The position numbers were made by a program, and so were the translations under genes. From contig JAXHMA010000006.1 in NCBI GenBank assembly GCA_034521835.1, forward strand, positions 1,054,001 through 1,118,000: 64,000 nucleotides of DNA. Reading direction: 5' to 3'. Below the pieces are notes generated by a model, which did not search any database, had not been told where the DNA came from, and saw only the letters and a program-made list of their open reading frames with translations. Below are positions 29,562-40,024 of this stretch, piece after piece. This DNA is from JAMQKA01 sp034521835 (GTDB lineage Bacteria > Bacteroidota > Rhodothermia > Balneolales > Balneolaceae). The number at the start of each line of letters is the position of its first letter. The stretch's first letter is position 1.

Positions 29562-30074
29562 CTATAAACTCACTTTGCTTTCCCGCTCGGGATCGCAGAT
29601 CATTACAGTGAAGAAACCGTCAGCCTGAACCGTTTTATACCATTCGTTGCCATTGTTTTGTTCATTAATTTCGTTAGAAATCAGCGAAATGGGTTTGCGG
29701 GTTTTCGTTTTTTCCACTCTTGCGGTTTTTCGCCTTGTAGGTGGGATCAATATGCGGTGGCGTCGTGAAACAGCACCATTTCGCGCGTTTCTCCATCTAG
29801 CATATCCCACATCTCACCCGAAATTTCGATCAGGTAGTCGTTTCCGGAGTAATATTTTACTTCGCGTGAAGCCTTCATGCATTTGGCCGCGCGGTATTTC
29901 GTCACATTGGGATACACCAAAAAATAACCGATCAGAGGCAGGCCCGAATTCCAGCTTTTCCCGCTTCGATAACCCGTTCGGCGATCGTTTTTCCACCTCC
30001 CGGCGACTCCATAAGCTGTTTGTCGCTGTGACTTTACCGTGTCACCTGGTTTCCGAAAATCGTATGTCTTTCAT
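29562..30074 (-). pseudogene. Putative-metallopeptidase-domain protein (phage-metallopeptidase-like), frameshifted
   Basis: The pieces assemble into a family of small proteins with a putative metallopeptidase domain. From the start at 30074: MKDIRFSETR, then DKQLMESPGGGKTIAERVIE, SGLPLIGYFLVYPNVTKYRA, AKCMKASREVKYYSGNDYLI and EISGEMWDMLDGETREMVLF. The zinc-binding His-rich segment expected next reads HDATAY here where relatives have an H-x-x-x-H helix, and the rest of the domain is scattered over two frames (DPTYKAKNRK, NEINEQNNGNEWYKTVQA). At least four frame breaks. Either a decayed gene or heavily misread; the family identification is moderate. Confidence 0.55.
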
Positions 30075-30271
30075 ATAAAATTTTCTTGCTAATCTGCTTC
30101 AATTTTTTGATTTAAGCTCATTTCAGAGTCCGCTAAAAGTATCGGTTTCAAAGCATTTTTTCAGCCTTTATCTCATCCCTTATTTCCTTCCCCAGCCTAC
30201 ACAAAGTTCATGTCAACTGGAAAAAAACCGCTTCATTAACTTTAAAGAGGCAGCAAGCATCATTATCGAAT

Positions 30272-31066
30272 TCAATTCATCTGTTCATTCAGACTACAGG
30301 CAGCAATATTTTTTTCACCCAATAGTAGTCGGAATCGATTTTCAAGGGCCTGGTGGTATGCCTCCTTGGCTTTTTTCGGCTGATCTTCTTCCAGGTACGC
30401 CTGTGCCAGCCACGCGTAGTTTTCGGCGTAACCCCACTGTGGATACAGCTCCGAGGTAGATTTCCACTGTTTAAAATACTGCCCGGCATCTTTAAAAGCT
30501 GCGATCGCTTTTTCATTACTGCCGCCAAACAGGCCCGGTTTGTACAGTAACCCAATGCCGTTTATCATTTCCACGCGGGGATTCTTGGGAGCCAGTTGCA
30601 GCGCCTTTTCAATGGCATTTTCCGATTTGGGTCCGTATCGCATGCCGGAAATCATGCCGGTTGCCTTCATCCCATAGCGGGGGTTGCCCCAGTAACGCCC
30701 AACCCTCGGCAAAATCCAGATCCATTTCGGTTACCTTTTCAAGGTGTGATATAGCCGAATCAAGATATTGCTCTTTCTCATCTTCCGGGATATCCTCAAA
30801 AAGACTGCTGAGACGATAATCGGCATACGCCAGGTAATAGGTAGCTAGCACTTCAAACTGCTTCTCGCTGGTCAACTGCTTGAATCCCTCCCCTGGCCTG
30901 CCTCATTAGTGATTTGTCGCCGCTATTGACCGAAACTCTCAAGTCTGATTGATGCTTGATAAAGGCAGATTTCAGCGATATCTGGTGACTGCGCCTTTCC
31001 CTGGCAAGCACCAAACAACAGAACGAAAAACGAGCACAGGATAATTTTTATAATATGAGAAACCAT
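30272..31066 (-). CDS. TPR lipoprotein, frameshifted
   Basis: Tetratricopeptide-repeat protein exported as a lipoprotein. The signal with lipobox is IILCSFFVLLFGACQGKAQS at 31066 downwards. After two breaks (near 30990 and 30890) the text is clean: FEVLATYYLAYADYRLSSLF, YLDSAISHLEKVTEMDLDFA; a further break near 30690 joins RYGPKSENAIEKALQLAPKN, IAAFKDAGQYFKQW and AWLAQAYLEEDQPKKAKEAY. Three or four TPR-like helical pairs are visible. Such proteins act as scaffolds, so no enzymatic role is expected. About 255 residues after repair. Confidence 0.7.
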
Positions 31067-31248
31067 CGGTAAAATTTATGCTTGAAACTGCAATAAATGA
31101 TTATAGCGTTAAACGGGATACAAAACGTAATTTGAACATCAACGTTCAGTGGATGGTGAAAATATTGAATTTCCGGGCCAGTAGTGAATGACTCTCCTAA
31201 TTTTTTCATTACGTTGATACCACTATTCCAAAACAATCCCTGAGGCGT

Positions 31249-31705
31249 ATGAATAATGTTCTTTTTATCTGCACCGGCAACTATTACAGGAGCCGGATGG
31301 CTGAGGAGCTTTTCCTTTTCTGGGCGGATGAAACCGATTTAGACTGGCGTGCTGAGTCTGCCGGGCTGCGTGAGGATATGTCCGAATCGCCCAGATGAGG
31401 GACCGATATCGAAGCATGCGGTTGATATGCTCAGTGGAGATGGATACCCGATCCGATCCGTCGAGCGATTTCCCCGCAGCGCCACCCTGGAGCTACTCCA
31501 GAACAGTGACCTGCTGATCTGTATGTATCGCAAAGAACATGAGTCGATGTTCAATAACCGATTTCCGGATTTTGAAGGCAAAGTTCACTACTGGGACGTA
31601 CCGGACGTAGAATTTATGGATCCTGAACAAGCGTATGCCATAATAAAAAATGAAGTCCGGCAGTTGATCTCCACGTTGAACTCCTCACCAGATGAGAGCC
31701 TCTAA
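31249..31705 (+). CDS. Low-molecular-weight phosphotyrosine phosphatase-like protein, one frameshift
   Basis: Starts MNNVLFICTGNYYRSRMAEE, which matches the LMW-PTP P-loop C-x(5)-R-S (usually CxGNxCRS). The nucleophile Cys and the Arg are kept; the second Cys is Tyr. After WRAESAGLREDMSE there is a frame break near 31388, then GPISKHAVDMLSGDGYPIRS, ERFPRSATLELLQNSDLLIC and YWDVPDVEFMDPEQAYAIIK. The late Asp-Pro loop common in this family appears in WDVPDVEFMDP. About 150 residues. It is divergent from the TPR gene. Confidence 0.72.
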
Positions 31706-31709
31706 TGGT

Positions 31710-32535
31710 TCATCGGTTCTGATAGATCACCCGATGTTCTAACGAAGGAATTTGTTGACGTACCTCTTCGAGCTTAGCGTGATCAATTTCGGCGAACACC
31801 ACTCCCGTTTCGCTGTTCCCGTCTGCCAGAATCGTGCCCCAGGGATCAATAATGTAGCTGTGCCCGTGTGTTTGCCGATGCTTTCCGTGCGTGCCAGTCT
31901 GCGCGGGAGCAAATACAAAAGCGGTGTTTTCAATAGCCCGGGCTTGAAGCAGTGGTTTCCAGTGGTCCTTGCCGGTTGTTGCCGTAAATGCGGACGGAAC
32001 GCAGAGAATTTCTGCCTGTCGCTGAATTAACGAACGGTACAGTTCCGGGAATCTAAGATCATAGCAGATGCTCATACCAATTTTTCCCAGTTCTTTACTG
32101 CGATAAACTACAGGCATGTTATTCCCTGATTGCACATAGTCTGACTCCCGGTAGCTCTCTCCCCCGGCAAGCTCTGACATCAAAAAGATGAATTCTATTG
32201 TACTGGGCTACCGGCCTGCCTCTCCGGATTACACAGCACCGACCTGTTATATACCTTATTTTCTTTGACTGGATAAGGATAACTACCCCCCAGCAAATAG
32301 ATTCCAAATTCTGCAGCAGTTTCTTTAATGAATTCCAGGCTTCTCCGGGAGATCTCCTCGGCTTTTTCCATGCGTAAATTGAGATTTCCCAGAAAGGAAA
32401 AGTTTTCGGGCAGTCCAACAAAGTAAGCCCCTTGGCCGGCCGCCTGATCGGATCAGCTCATACGCCTGCTCCAGGTTATGGTCACATATGAGGCCGGCTA
32501 TTCATCTGGACGGCAGCGGCAAGGTAGGTTCTCAT
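31710..32535 (-). CDS. Carbon-nitrogen hydrolase (nitrilase/omega-amidase family), several frameshifts
   Basis: Cytosolic hydrolase that uses a Glu-Lys-Cys triad to cleave amides or nitriles, of the Nit1/Nit2 type. From the start at 32535: MRTYLAAAVQMNS, then across breaks VGLPENFSFLGNLNLRMEKA (catalytic Glu), FIKETAAEFGIYLLGGSYPY, VAQYNRIHLFDVELAGGESY, GMSICYDLRFPELYRSL (nucleophile Cys), QARAIENTAFVFAPAQTG and SYIIDPWGTILADG. The position normally occupied by the catalytic Lys (YRKIHLFD-like) reads Arg. At least three breaks between 32480 and 32180; the C-terminal 157 codons are open. About 270 residues after repair. Confidence 0.8.
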
Positions 32536-33184
32536 GTTCAATCCGTTTGCTTTTGATTACAATTAGCCAACATACTAAATTCTGAAAAGGTTGCCAGGGA
32601 TATTATAAATACCAACGGTTGGATATCTTATCAAACTACTCTACCCAATCCGTTTACTCAATCTAAGGGATTAAGCTTTCTCAAACAGAAATGGTTCTGT
32701 CTATTTAGAGCTTCCTCAAAAAGTCTTGAAATCCTTTTCCCCGGCAAGGGGTGTTCCTTTTTGTGTGAACAAAAACGAACCCCAAAAGACCACTCGCCTG
32801 GGGATTTAGTTACTGGGTATTAGAAATTTGTTATTTGTGTGTTCCGAATGCCTAATAACCAATAAGCTGATAACTAACCTGCGCCTACGCTGCGTTTGCC
32901 GGGTCGGCTTATAAATCATAGGCCGGAGGGGGAGGCGTCTCTGATGTCGCTGGTCGGCTCTGGGGGACATACCTGACTCGTACCATAAATGCAAGGGGTA
33001 TGGAGCAGTTCAGCCGAAAAACCTTGCATGGTGGACGGCCCATTTGAGCCTTGCACGGTGCTGGTACATCGTTGGCTTAGCATCCGCCTGAGGATGCCTT
33101 TAAGACCTGTATTCGTTCAACAAAACTTCAAGAAATAAACTCAATTGCTTCACACGTTATCTGTGATGATCCAGTTCACCTCAA
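32536..33184. other. Noncoding stretch, mixed composition
   Basis: About 650 bases. The right half (about 32880-33100) is GC-rich and contains three CTTGCA/TGCAAG words and several short self-complementary segments, but no open frame with plausible coding text and no match to a structured RNA that I can name. The left part (32700-32820) is A/C-rich. Confidence 0.35.
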
Positions 33185-34231
33185 TTAACCGCTCATTACC
33201 GGATTACTTTTATTTTCCTGCCGCTCTTTACCGGATATTAAGTTAAGCTCGGTTTGCCCCTTATGGATTGAAAGGTAGGCTATGGTTTCACCATCGGAAC
33301 AGGCACCGAGACTGTTTCTGCCCATTGCCGGAGGTTATCTGACGGATATTTGTGCCGTCAGCATTCATGAGGAATAATCAAAAATACCATTATTGCGGTC
33401 CGAGGAAAAAAGAATTTGTTTGCCATCGGGCGACCATGTGGGGAGATATCGTCGGAAAGCGCTTTGGTAAGCCTTCTATTTGTACTTCCATCTTCATCCA
33501 TCACATAGATATCAAAAAAACCTGACTGATTTGAGATATACGCTATCTTTTTTCCATCCGGAGACCAAACAGGATCAATTGTATAAGCCGGTGAACGGGT
33601 GAGCCTCGTCTGGTTCGTACCGTCCGCATTCATTATATAAATTTCGGGCTGGTTATCTCGACCGGATACGAATACAATTCGTTCGCCATCAGGTGAATAG
33701 CTGGGATGAATATCGCTAGATGAATTCCAGGTAAGCGGCTTGCGATCTCTTCCCCTCCTGTTCATCGAATAAATTTCATAATTCCCTCGTTCGGTCCGCA
33801 GGTGGGCCAAAATCGTTCTACCGTCAGGCGACCATGACGGCTTGTACCCATCCCTGGCATAGGTTTCAAACAATCCCTTTACCTTGTAAACAACCGTATT
33901 AGGCGGATGTGGAGGAACAGTACTTTCCCGGTCGGAATAGAAGGCGATATTTTGACCATCCGGTGACCAGGAATGGTAATGATCATTGGCGGGATGGCTG
34001 GTAACCTGTTCTTTTTTATTATCTGCCAAATTTATGACATAGATATCGTAGTTATTACCAGGTGCTGGACAGTAGAAAAGCCACTTTTCGTCCGTCGGGC
34101 GACCAATACGGACCGGGGGCGGGCAGATTACCAGGAGTAAAAGTCTGAGCATGGGTTAACGGATTCGGAGACTGAACAATCAACAAAGCAGTCAATAGAG
34201 AGGATGGTATAATTCGGTACAGATTGCCCAT
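33185..34231 (-). CDS. TolB-like PD40 beta-propeller protein, frameshifted at both ends
   Basis: Exported beta-propeller built of WD40-like PD40 repeats. From the start at 34231: signal peptide LYRIIPSSLLTALLIVQSPN, then PYWSPDGRKVAF, a break near 34085, and repeats with the hallmark W/YSPDG: HSWSPDGQNIAFYSDRE, PSWSPDGRTILAHLRTE, PSYSPDGERIVFVSGRD, PVWSPDGKKIAYISNQS. Further breaks near 33430 and 33290 allow two more repeats (TWSPDGKQILFSSDRNNG, DGETIAYLSIHKGQTELNLI) up to a TAA at 33187-33185. Six blades or more. It resembles the TolB C-terminal propeller, but the TolB N-terminal domain is absent, so an extracytoplasmic sensor or binding protein is more likely. Confidence 0.75.
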
Positions 34232-34319
34232 CAACCGTTCTCCGGATAATAATTTTAGTTATCACAACACGCAAAATATCAGTTATAACTACAATATTTT
34301 CAATATGTTAAAGCTTTTA

Positions 34320-34723
34320 TTAAGCCGGGATTAATCCCACATTCCGGAAAGGAACAATTTCAAGTAGATGTCCATCGGGTATCACGGAAATAAAATGATT
34401 GCATTTGTTCGCCCCACTGCTGTTCGTGTTCAATATCAATATCCTTTGCTGCTATCTGCGGCTTTTATTTCCTTGTATTGTTCTTTGGGTACTTCGAAAG
34501 CTATGTGAAGAGAGCCCTGCCCGTAATGGGCTGGCAGTACGTCTTCCTTTTTTGTGGCATCAGCGATAAAGCAAAGTAAAACAGAGCTCCCCACCCTGAA
34601 AAAGACGTGGCGCCCCTCCTCTTTACCTATTACATCCAGCTGTAATTTATTCTTGTAGAAGGCTTCTGTTTTATCCAGATCCTGCACGTAAAGGCATGTC
34701 TCCTTAATCTGGCTGAACTGCAT
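34320..34723 (-). CDS. VOC/glyoxalase-fold protein, frameshifted
   Basis: Member of the vicinal oxygen chelate superfamily, about 130 residues. The two beta-alpha-beta-beta-beta halves are visible: TCLYVQDLDKTEAFYKNKLQ and SLHIAFEVPKEQYKEIKAA. Metal ligands fit: Glu at the start of KETCLYV, His in SLHIAFEV and Glu in DGHLLEIVPF; the last is reached after frame breaks near 34440 and 34390. It ends FRNVGLIPA at a TAA (34322-34320). The function could be a lyase, dioxygenase or antibiotic-binding protein; the fold alone does not tell. Confidence 0.75.
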
Positions 34724-34831
34724 AAATTACCGTTTCTTAATTATTGAATTGGGTAAAAAAATCCTGAGCTGGAATGATATAAATTAGATGCAAACGTTCA
34801 AGTGTTGTATCATTCTTTAAAAGGAATCCAA

Positions 34832-34882
34832 TTAAAAAGGGATTTAAAACACAGGCAAGAAACCTGGCATTTTAAATCCCTT
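34832..34882 (-). terminator. Rho-independent terminator of the amidohydrolase operon
   Basis: TTTTAAATCCCTT (34870-34882) and AAGGGATTTAAAA (34837-34849) are exact complements, with an inner CAGG/CCTG pair in the loop. Read on the minus strand the hairpin ends in a run of five T and lies about 25 bases beyond the reconstructed stop at 34907, as expected for the end of this transcription unit. Confidence 0.85.
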
Positions 34883-34906
34883 ATGGTAATAATCTGAGAA
34901 AAATTA

Positions 34907-36222
34907 TTAATTGCTCACCGCTCCACGATTCAGGAACTCTTCATACAATTGGGTATGACGGCTAACCATCGGTATTTTTTTGCCGCGAACTAAACACCTG
35001 CGTCAATTTGGGAAGTGGGTTCAAACGGATCGCCATCGGAGATAAACAGGTTGGCCTGCTTCCCCTCTTCAAGGCTCCCCAAGCGATCTTCCACTCCAAA
35101 AATTTCGGCACCGTTGATGGTGATCGCTTTCAATGCTTCCTCCTTACCCAGGCCGTATGTAGCGGCGAATCCTGCATGATAAGGCGCATTCCGAACGTTT
35201 TCAGCACTACCGGTGGCTATTGCAACTTTTACACCTGCTTCATGCAGTATACCTGGATTTTGATACGGGCGCTGGTAGTTGTCACTGTCACGAACAGGAG
35301 TATAGAGGGTGGAAAACAAGACGCGGCACGCCGGCATCGGCAATCTCTCCTGGCCACTCTCCAGCCTTCCTGGACGCCCGCCAGATACGAATCGAGCATC
35401 TTCACGTTCCCCAATCCATTCAAGCGCATTCAGGATATCTTTCTTGCGTTCCACTGAAATGATGACGGGTATCTCTCCGGTTACGACCTCACGCATCGCT
35501 TCGAGTTTGCGATCGGTGTCTGGCTGGGTTTTGTCATTGGGATTTTCTTCATACGCTGTCATCATCTTATCGTAAAAGACCGCCTTTTCCCAATATTCAT
35601 TGAGCTGATTGATGTTCTCTTTGTACGCCTTTTGCACCTCTTCCTCAGGCTGATCGTCGTAGGGCGATTGATACGAACTTGGCCAGTTGAGATGAAGCGC
35701 AGCATTCGCTGTTACAGCCATTGAGTCTGGCGTGTAGCCGTACAGGTCGATGAGGGCAGCCTTGCCTCCGATCCGGCCGGATACCGGCAGCGAAATAACA
35801 TGCGTAACGCCATTTACCCGGGTAACAGGTATGGCGACACTGTTTGGATTAATCGCCGTAAATGCACGAACGTGGGGGTTGAATTCGCCTAGTTCAGCCT
35901 GATCATTGGTAACAGCTACCGCTTCAACTTCCACGAGTCCCAAGAGGGTTCCTGCATCCATGAATCCGGGATAGACATGCTTGCCAGACGCATCAATACG
36001 CTCAAAATCGGGCGTAACCTTCACGTTTTTCCCAACAAAGGTGATCTCCTCACCCTCAATAAGTACTACTCCGTCGGTGATAACTCCATCACTTACCGTA
36101 TGGATTGTTGCCCCGCTGATGGCAAATTTTCCTGCCGTAGCTTTTTGTGTGATCTGCGCTTCCGCCACAGCCACAAAAAGTATCATGCAGCATAAACTTA
36201 CAATATGTTTAAAAATCTTCAT
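34907..36222 (-). CDS. Amidohydrolase-like protein without the HxH metal motif, exported
   Basis: Signal peptide (HIVSLCCMILFVAVAEAQIT) followed by an amidohydrolase-superfamily composite domain: GATIHTVSDGVITDGVVLIE, then YPGFMDAGTLLGLVEVEAV where active members have an HxH pair (here Gly-Thr-Leu-Leu, no His). The C-terminal half has GILHEAGVKVAIATGSAENV, YGLGKEEALKAITINGAEIF and RLGSLEEGKQANLFISDGDP. Frame departs and returns between about 35400 and 35310, where the alternate frame reads VLAGVQEGWRVARE. The stop at 34990 is probably an artefact; in the next frame the protein runs on as GKKIPMVSRHTQLYEEFLNR to 34907. The start at 36222 was chosen for its signal peptide. Third gene of a three-gene operon. 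Confidence 0.82.
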
Positions 36223-36326
36223 GGTGTCGTTGGTCTTTAAAATTTGTGTTATTCCGCATATCGAAGAAATTTCCATGCCGTGTTTATCAAAAAAGATGCC
36301 GGTGCCCGGAGGCAGGGAACCCTCTT

Positions 36327-37674
36327 TCACGACCCGAATTCGAACCATTTATCTGAATATCCTTCCTCAAAAAAATCGGTTTCAGGGTCGATCTCCACGC
36401 GCATGTCGTCAGCATTTTCATCGCGGTCAAAATGGCTTGTTGTCCCGTCAACCAGCGTTTTTTCGCAGACGCCGTAGATGCTCAGCGGGTGACCGCTCCA
36501 GATCGCAATATCGCCGCGTTTTCCGGTTTCGATACTTCCTACCATATCGTCAATTCCGAGCTGCCTGGCCGGATTGATCGTAATCATCTTGAACGCATCC
36601 TCTTTTGAGGTACCACCGTAGTGAACCGCTTTGGCAGCCTCGTGATTTAGGTGACGAATCAGTTCGCCGCTGTCGGAATTTATGCTGTTGTTGACGCCGT
36701 TGGCATTCAGTATTGAGGCGTTATAGGCGGTGGGAATAGTACACCTCGAACTTGTAGGCCCACCAGTCGGCAAATACCGAGGTATGGGCTCCGTTTTTAC
36801 GAAGTTCGGGTGCCACCTTGAAGGCCTCGTTGGCGTGCTGAAACGTATAATTTTCGATGCCATAATCATTGAAAACACGCATCAGCATGTGGATTTCATC
36901 TGCGCGATACGAGTGGCAATGCACCCACACGTCGCCTTCTATGATATCAGCCAGTACATCGAGGCGGCGGTTTTTGGCTACCGGCTTGGGCGGAGTTCCC
37001 TGGGGATTCTGATCATACTTCTCTTTGGCCTGCAGGTATGCTTCACGATTGCGCTTGTAATCCAGTGCCTCGTCAAAATGCTCGCGGATTACCTGCTCAA
37101 CGCCCATCCGAGTTCGCGGCTGTACATCAAAACCCTGGCCGTGGACGCGCGTCGGGTTTTCTCCCAGTGCAAACTTGATGGTCCGGGGAGCACCTTCAAA
37201 TCGCATATCCTCCATGCTGGTTCCGTAGCGAAGTTTCAGCGTCTCATTTTGTCCGCCAATTACATTCGCCGAACCGTGCATCAGGTGGATGCTGGTAACG
37301 CCGCCCGCCAGCGCCCAGTAAATGTTGATGTCGGTGGGATCAACAGACTCCTCCATCGTCGCCTCCGCAGTTACGGGATCGGTCCACTCATTAATGTCAA
37401 CGCCGGCGATATGAGAGTGCGCGTCAATGATACCGGGCGTTACATATTTGCCGGTTGCGTCGATCGTTTCCACGCCGCTGGGCGCGTCTAAATCCTGACC
37501 GATTTCGGTGATAATTCCATCTTCAATCAGGATATCGGTGTTTTTCATCTCACCATTGGTAACCGTAAGTACAGCCCCGTTCTGGATTACCTTAGAACAG
37601 AGCCTTTCTGCTGTTGCAAACGCCGTGTTTAGCGCTATACAAAACACAATTAGTGTTAAATAAAACTTCTTCAT
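36327..37674 (-). CDS. Exported metal-dependent amidohydrolase, one frameshift
   Basis: Start at 37674, preceded by a strong GGAG site (AAAGGAGTTTACC), gives a signal peptide MKKFYLTLIVFCIALNTAFA. The metal site HxH is present in TPGIIDAHSHIAGVD; further features are GGVTSIHLMHGSANVIGGQN, VWVHCHSYRADEIHML with likely ligands, and FQHANEAFKVAPEL. The frame breaks near 36735; the remainder reads GVNNSINSDSGELIRHLNHE, MITINPARQLGIDDMVGSIE and GDIAIWSGHPLSIYG. About 450 residues. It is the only member of the three tandem genes with a complete HxH, so the catalytic subunit of the group. Similar exported proteins are annotated as imidazolonepropionase-like; a substrate cannot be named. Confidence 0.88.
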
Positions 37675-37709
37675 GGTAAACTCCTTTAATTTCTTAATCC
37701 TCATGCTGA

Positions 37710-39065
37710 TTATTCCTCGTCAAATTCTGTAATCTGTCCATTCGACACGGAACATTTCACCGCGGCCTTCTCTTCGGTAAACGGCTTGTTGAATACCGAA
37801 AAACTGGCTATGCGCCCCTGCCGGAGATCCCCGAGCCGGGAACCTACGCCAAGAATATCAGCGGTATGCTGAGTTAACATTCCCAGGATCTGCTGTTCAG
37901 TTAAATCGGTGCCCTCAATTAGCGTTTTAACGTTTTTCGAAAGCTCACTCAGTTCCATGCCGTTGGAAGCGTATCCAACTTTAACGCCGGCTTCAATCAG
38001 CTTGCTTATATTTTCGATGCTGGTTTGATAAGCGGCCAGCTGCTTTTCACGGAAGATTCGCATCTCTTCGGTCACCTCTTCCATTTCCGACGCTTTTTTC
38101 TCAGACTCTTCAGTCTCTTCTTCTTTTACATTCCATTCCGGCTCTTCAGGAAGGTCTATACTTGCAAGTACCGGGATATCACGCTGTTCCAATTCTTCGG
38201 CTTTTTCGTGGGCCTCCTTGCCGGAGACGACCACGACGTTAAATCCAAGCTCGTCCTTTAGCCAAAACAGCCGTTCAATATTTTCTTTTTCGCGTCCACC
38301 AGCAAAAATGAAGCGGTTGCTCCCGGCCCACGACCGGAAACAGAGCTTCAAGAACCAGCCATCTTTCTTTGGGGCGGGATAGCTATCGCTGTTGGAGGCG
38401 TAATAATTTGCGTGTTCCTGCAGCGCCGTAGCATCGTACCAAAGTTGACGCAACTCGGCCATAATACCCATCAAAGTTGCCGGATAGGCCCCACTGCCCC
38501 ATCCGCCGGGAGCCTCTTCAAACTGACCATGCAGGGCCAAGCTCTCCTTATAGAGATGTTCATCCGTGCTGCTTCCATTTACAAAGAAAAGATCGATCTG
38601 ACCGGGCAGCATCTGACCCTTAAGTCCCAGCGCCGCTGTGGTAAATCCTTGCTTTTGGGCCGTTTCCAGGTTGCTGTCTTCAGTGTTCAGCAGTTTTGAA
38701 GGCTGCCGCTCTGGTTGAATGCCCGCACGCTCATAACCGGGTTCTCCGGGACGTTCAGGCTGTTCGTAACTGTCAGGAAGGTCGGGACTGCCCCACAAGG
38801 CCAATCCATCTAAAAAACCTGGGTATACGTGCAGGCTGTCTCCGCCGTCAATTACATAGGCGTCAAAAGGAATAGTTACATCATCTCCCGCGGCCTCGAT
38901 GATTCCATTGCGCCATACAATGGTGCCGTCATCGGTGGTACTGCCGTCGGCATGGTGGATAATTACATTGTCCAGCGCCTGGGCCGGGGCCTCCTGCGAC
39001 CATCCCTGCACTGTGGCAACACCCATAAACAGGAAGAGCAAAAGAATTCGTCTAGCTGACTTCAT
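37710..39065 (-). CDS. Amidohydrolase-like protein without the HxH motif, with acidic insert
   Basis: 451 residues and intact. Signal peptide (RRILLLFLFMGVATVQGWSQ), amidohydrolase beta-sandwich (DGTIVWRNGIIEAAGDDVTI), then YPGFLDGLALWGSPDLPDSY at the place of the usual HxH, where no His is left. The barrel continues with RFIFAGGREKENIERLFWLK and GVKVGYASNGMELSELSKNV, and the end has LTQHTADILGVGSRLGDLRQ, standard for the superfamily. Between about residues 310 and 345 is a Glu-rich helical insert (KEEETEESEKKASEMEEVTE). First gene of the operon. Probably a non-catalytic partner of the middle gene, or a binding protein. Confidence 0.85.
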   Translation of the reverse strand: MKSARRILLLFLFMGVATVQGWSQEAPAQALDNVIIHHADGSTTDDGTIVWRNGIIEAAGDDVTIPFDAYVIDGGDSLHVYPGFLDGLALWGSPDLPDSYEQPERPGEPGYERAGIQPERQPSKLLNTEDSNLETAQKQGFTTAALGLKGQMLPGQIDLFFVNGSSTDEHLYKESLALHGQFEEAPGGWGSGAYPATLMGIMAELRQLWYDATALQEHANYYASNSDSYPAPKKDGWFLKLCFRSWAGSNRFIFAGGREKENIERLFWLKDELGFNVVVVSGKEAHEKAEELEQRDIPVLASIDLPEEPEWNVKEEETEESEKKASEMEEVTEEMRIFREKQLAAYQTSIENISKLIEAGVKVGYASNGMELSELSKNVKTLIEGTDLTEQQILGMLTQHTADILGVGSRLGDLRQGRIASFSVFNKPFTEEKAAVKCSVSNGQITEFDEE

Positions 39066-39547
39066 ATTTTATTTTATTTCGTAGTCAGTATTAAAGAATT
39101 GAATTAGTGAACTAATAAGAGGATTTCGTCAAAGTTTTTAAAGTCTCCATTCGATAAAAAATGTAAAGCTGGTTGCTAAATTTTTACTCGGATTTTCTGC
39201 TCAAGGGAATAGAATATTGGAAAGCTTCGGCGGAGTACTGTGATTAAGACTGCAGGACGATATTTCGATTAGCTGAATAATAACTGATCCTGGTCATCCG
39301 CAATTAAGGTCAGGGATTTGCCGCACAGAATAAACCGCGTAAGTTCTTGCCCTTCTGATGATTACTGAGCCGTCCTGTAAAAGAAGCCGTTTCCTGATGA
39401 TCGTTCCAAACGTTCATGCCGCTTTGTCTGCCGCAAAGGCTTCAGATAGAAATGTGGATGTGTATATTGTCTCCAACGAGATAGAACGCGTTACGCTCAG
39501 ATAACAGTTCTTTTACCGGATGTGTTAACCAATAAACGAGTGAAATC
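39066..39547. other. Noncoding stretch between divergent genes
   Basis: About 480 bases between the amidohydrolase operon (minus) and a disordered protein gene (plus), so it should carry both promoters. No repeat or RNA gene recognised. Confidence 0.4.
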
Positions 39548-39997
39548 ATGAGTAATATCACCATAAATATTTCTTTACAACCGGACGAGGAAAGCAGCGT
39601 AACGATGAAAAAAGAGATTGGAACGGGCGAAAGGGGCAGTACCTTCAGCTCAGCGCCGCTACCGCCAGAGAGTGACGAGGCTATAACAGGAACTGGTGCA
39701 GGTGATTCCATTTCTAATGCAGCAGGCAGCGGTCCCGCCCCGCCGAAAGAGGCCTACCAGGATCAGGAGTTGGTAACAAAACACGCAGCATCTCCTCCCA
39801 GCTTTTCCGATGAGGATGTAACGTCCGTTACTTCTGATACAAGCGGTGGACCGCCCAGACCACCGCGGGATCTTCCAGATGATATTGCCGCGGAAGAGGG
39901 CGGAAACAATAATATAAGCACCTCTCCTGCGCCTCCAGAGTCAGATAACGGAAATGGTGGCAAAAAGGGGGAATCGGGAAACAAAGGGAAGAAATAA
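39548..39997 (+). CDS. Disordered Pro/Ser/Gly-rich protein
   Basis: 149 residues of low complexity: acidic, with many Pro-Pro clusters (APLPPESDEA, SGPAPPKEAY, GGPPRPPRDLPDD, TSPAPPESD) and a basic Gly/Lys tail (GGKKGESGNKGKK). There is no signal peptide and no known domain. The frame is intact and lies 27 bases before the next gene on the same strand. Function unknown; such proteins can be linkers or self-assembling matrix components, but nothing in the sequence proves it. Confidence 0.55.
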   Translation: MSNITINISLQPDEESSVTMKKEIGTGERGSTFSSAPLPPESDEAITGTGAGDSISNAAGSGPAPPKEAYQDQELVTKHAASPPSFSDEDVTSVTSDTSGGPPRPPRDLPDDIAAEEGGNNNISTSPAPPESDNGNGGKKGESGNKGKK

Positions 39998-40024
39998 TTA
40001 TTAGGCTATAGGTGTTCTACCAAT

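Noticed and set aside
32880..33100. Possible structured RNA (GC-rich with short self-complementary words)
   Set aside because: It matches none of tmRNA, RNase P, SRP RNA, group I or group II intron cores that I could recognise; kept as a noncoding stretch only.
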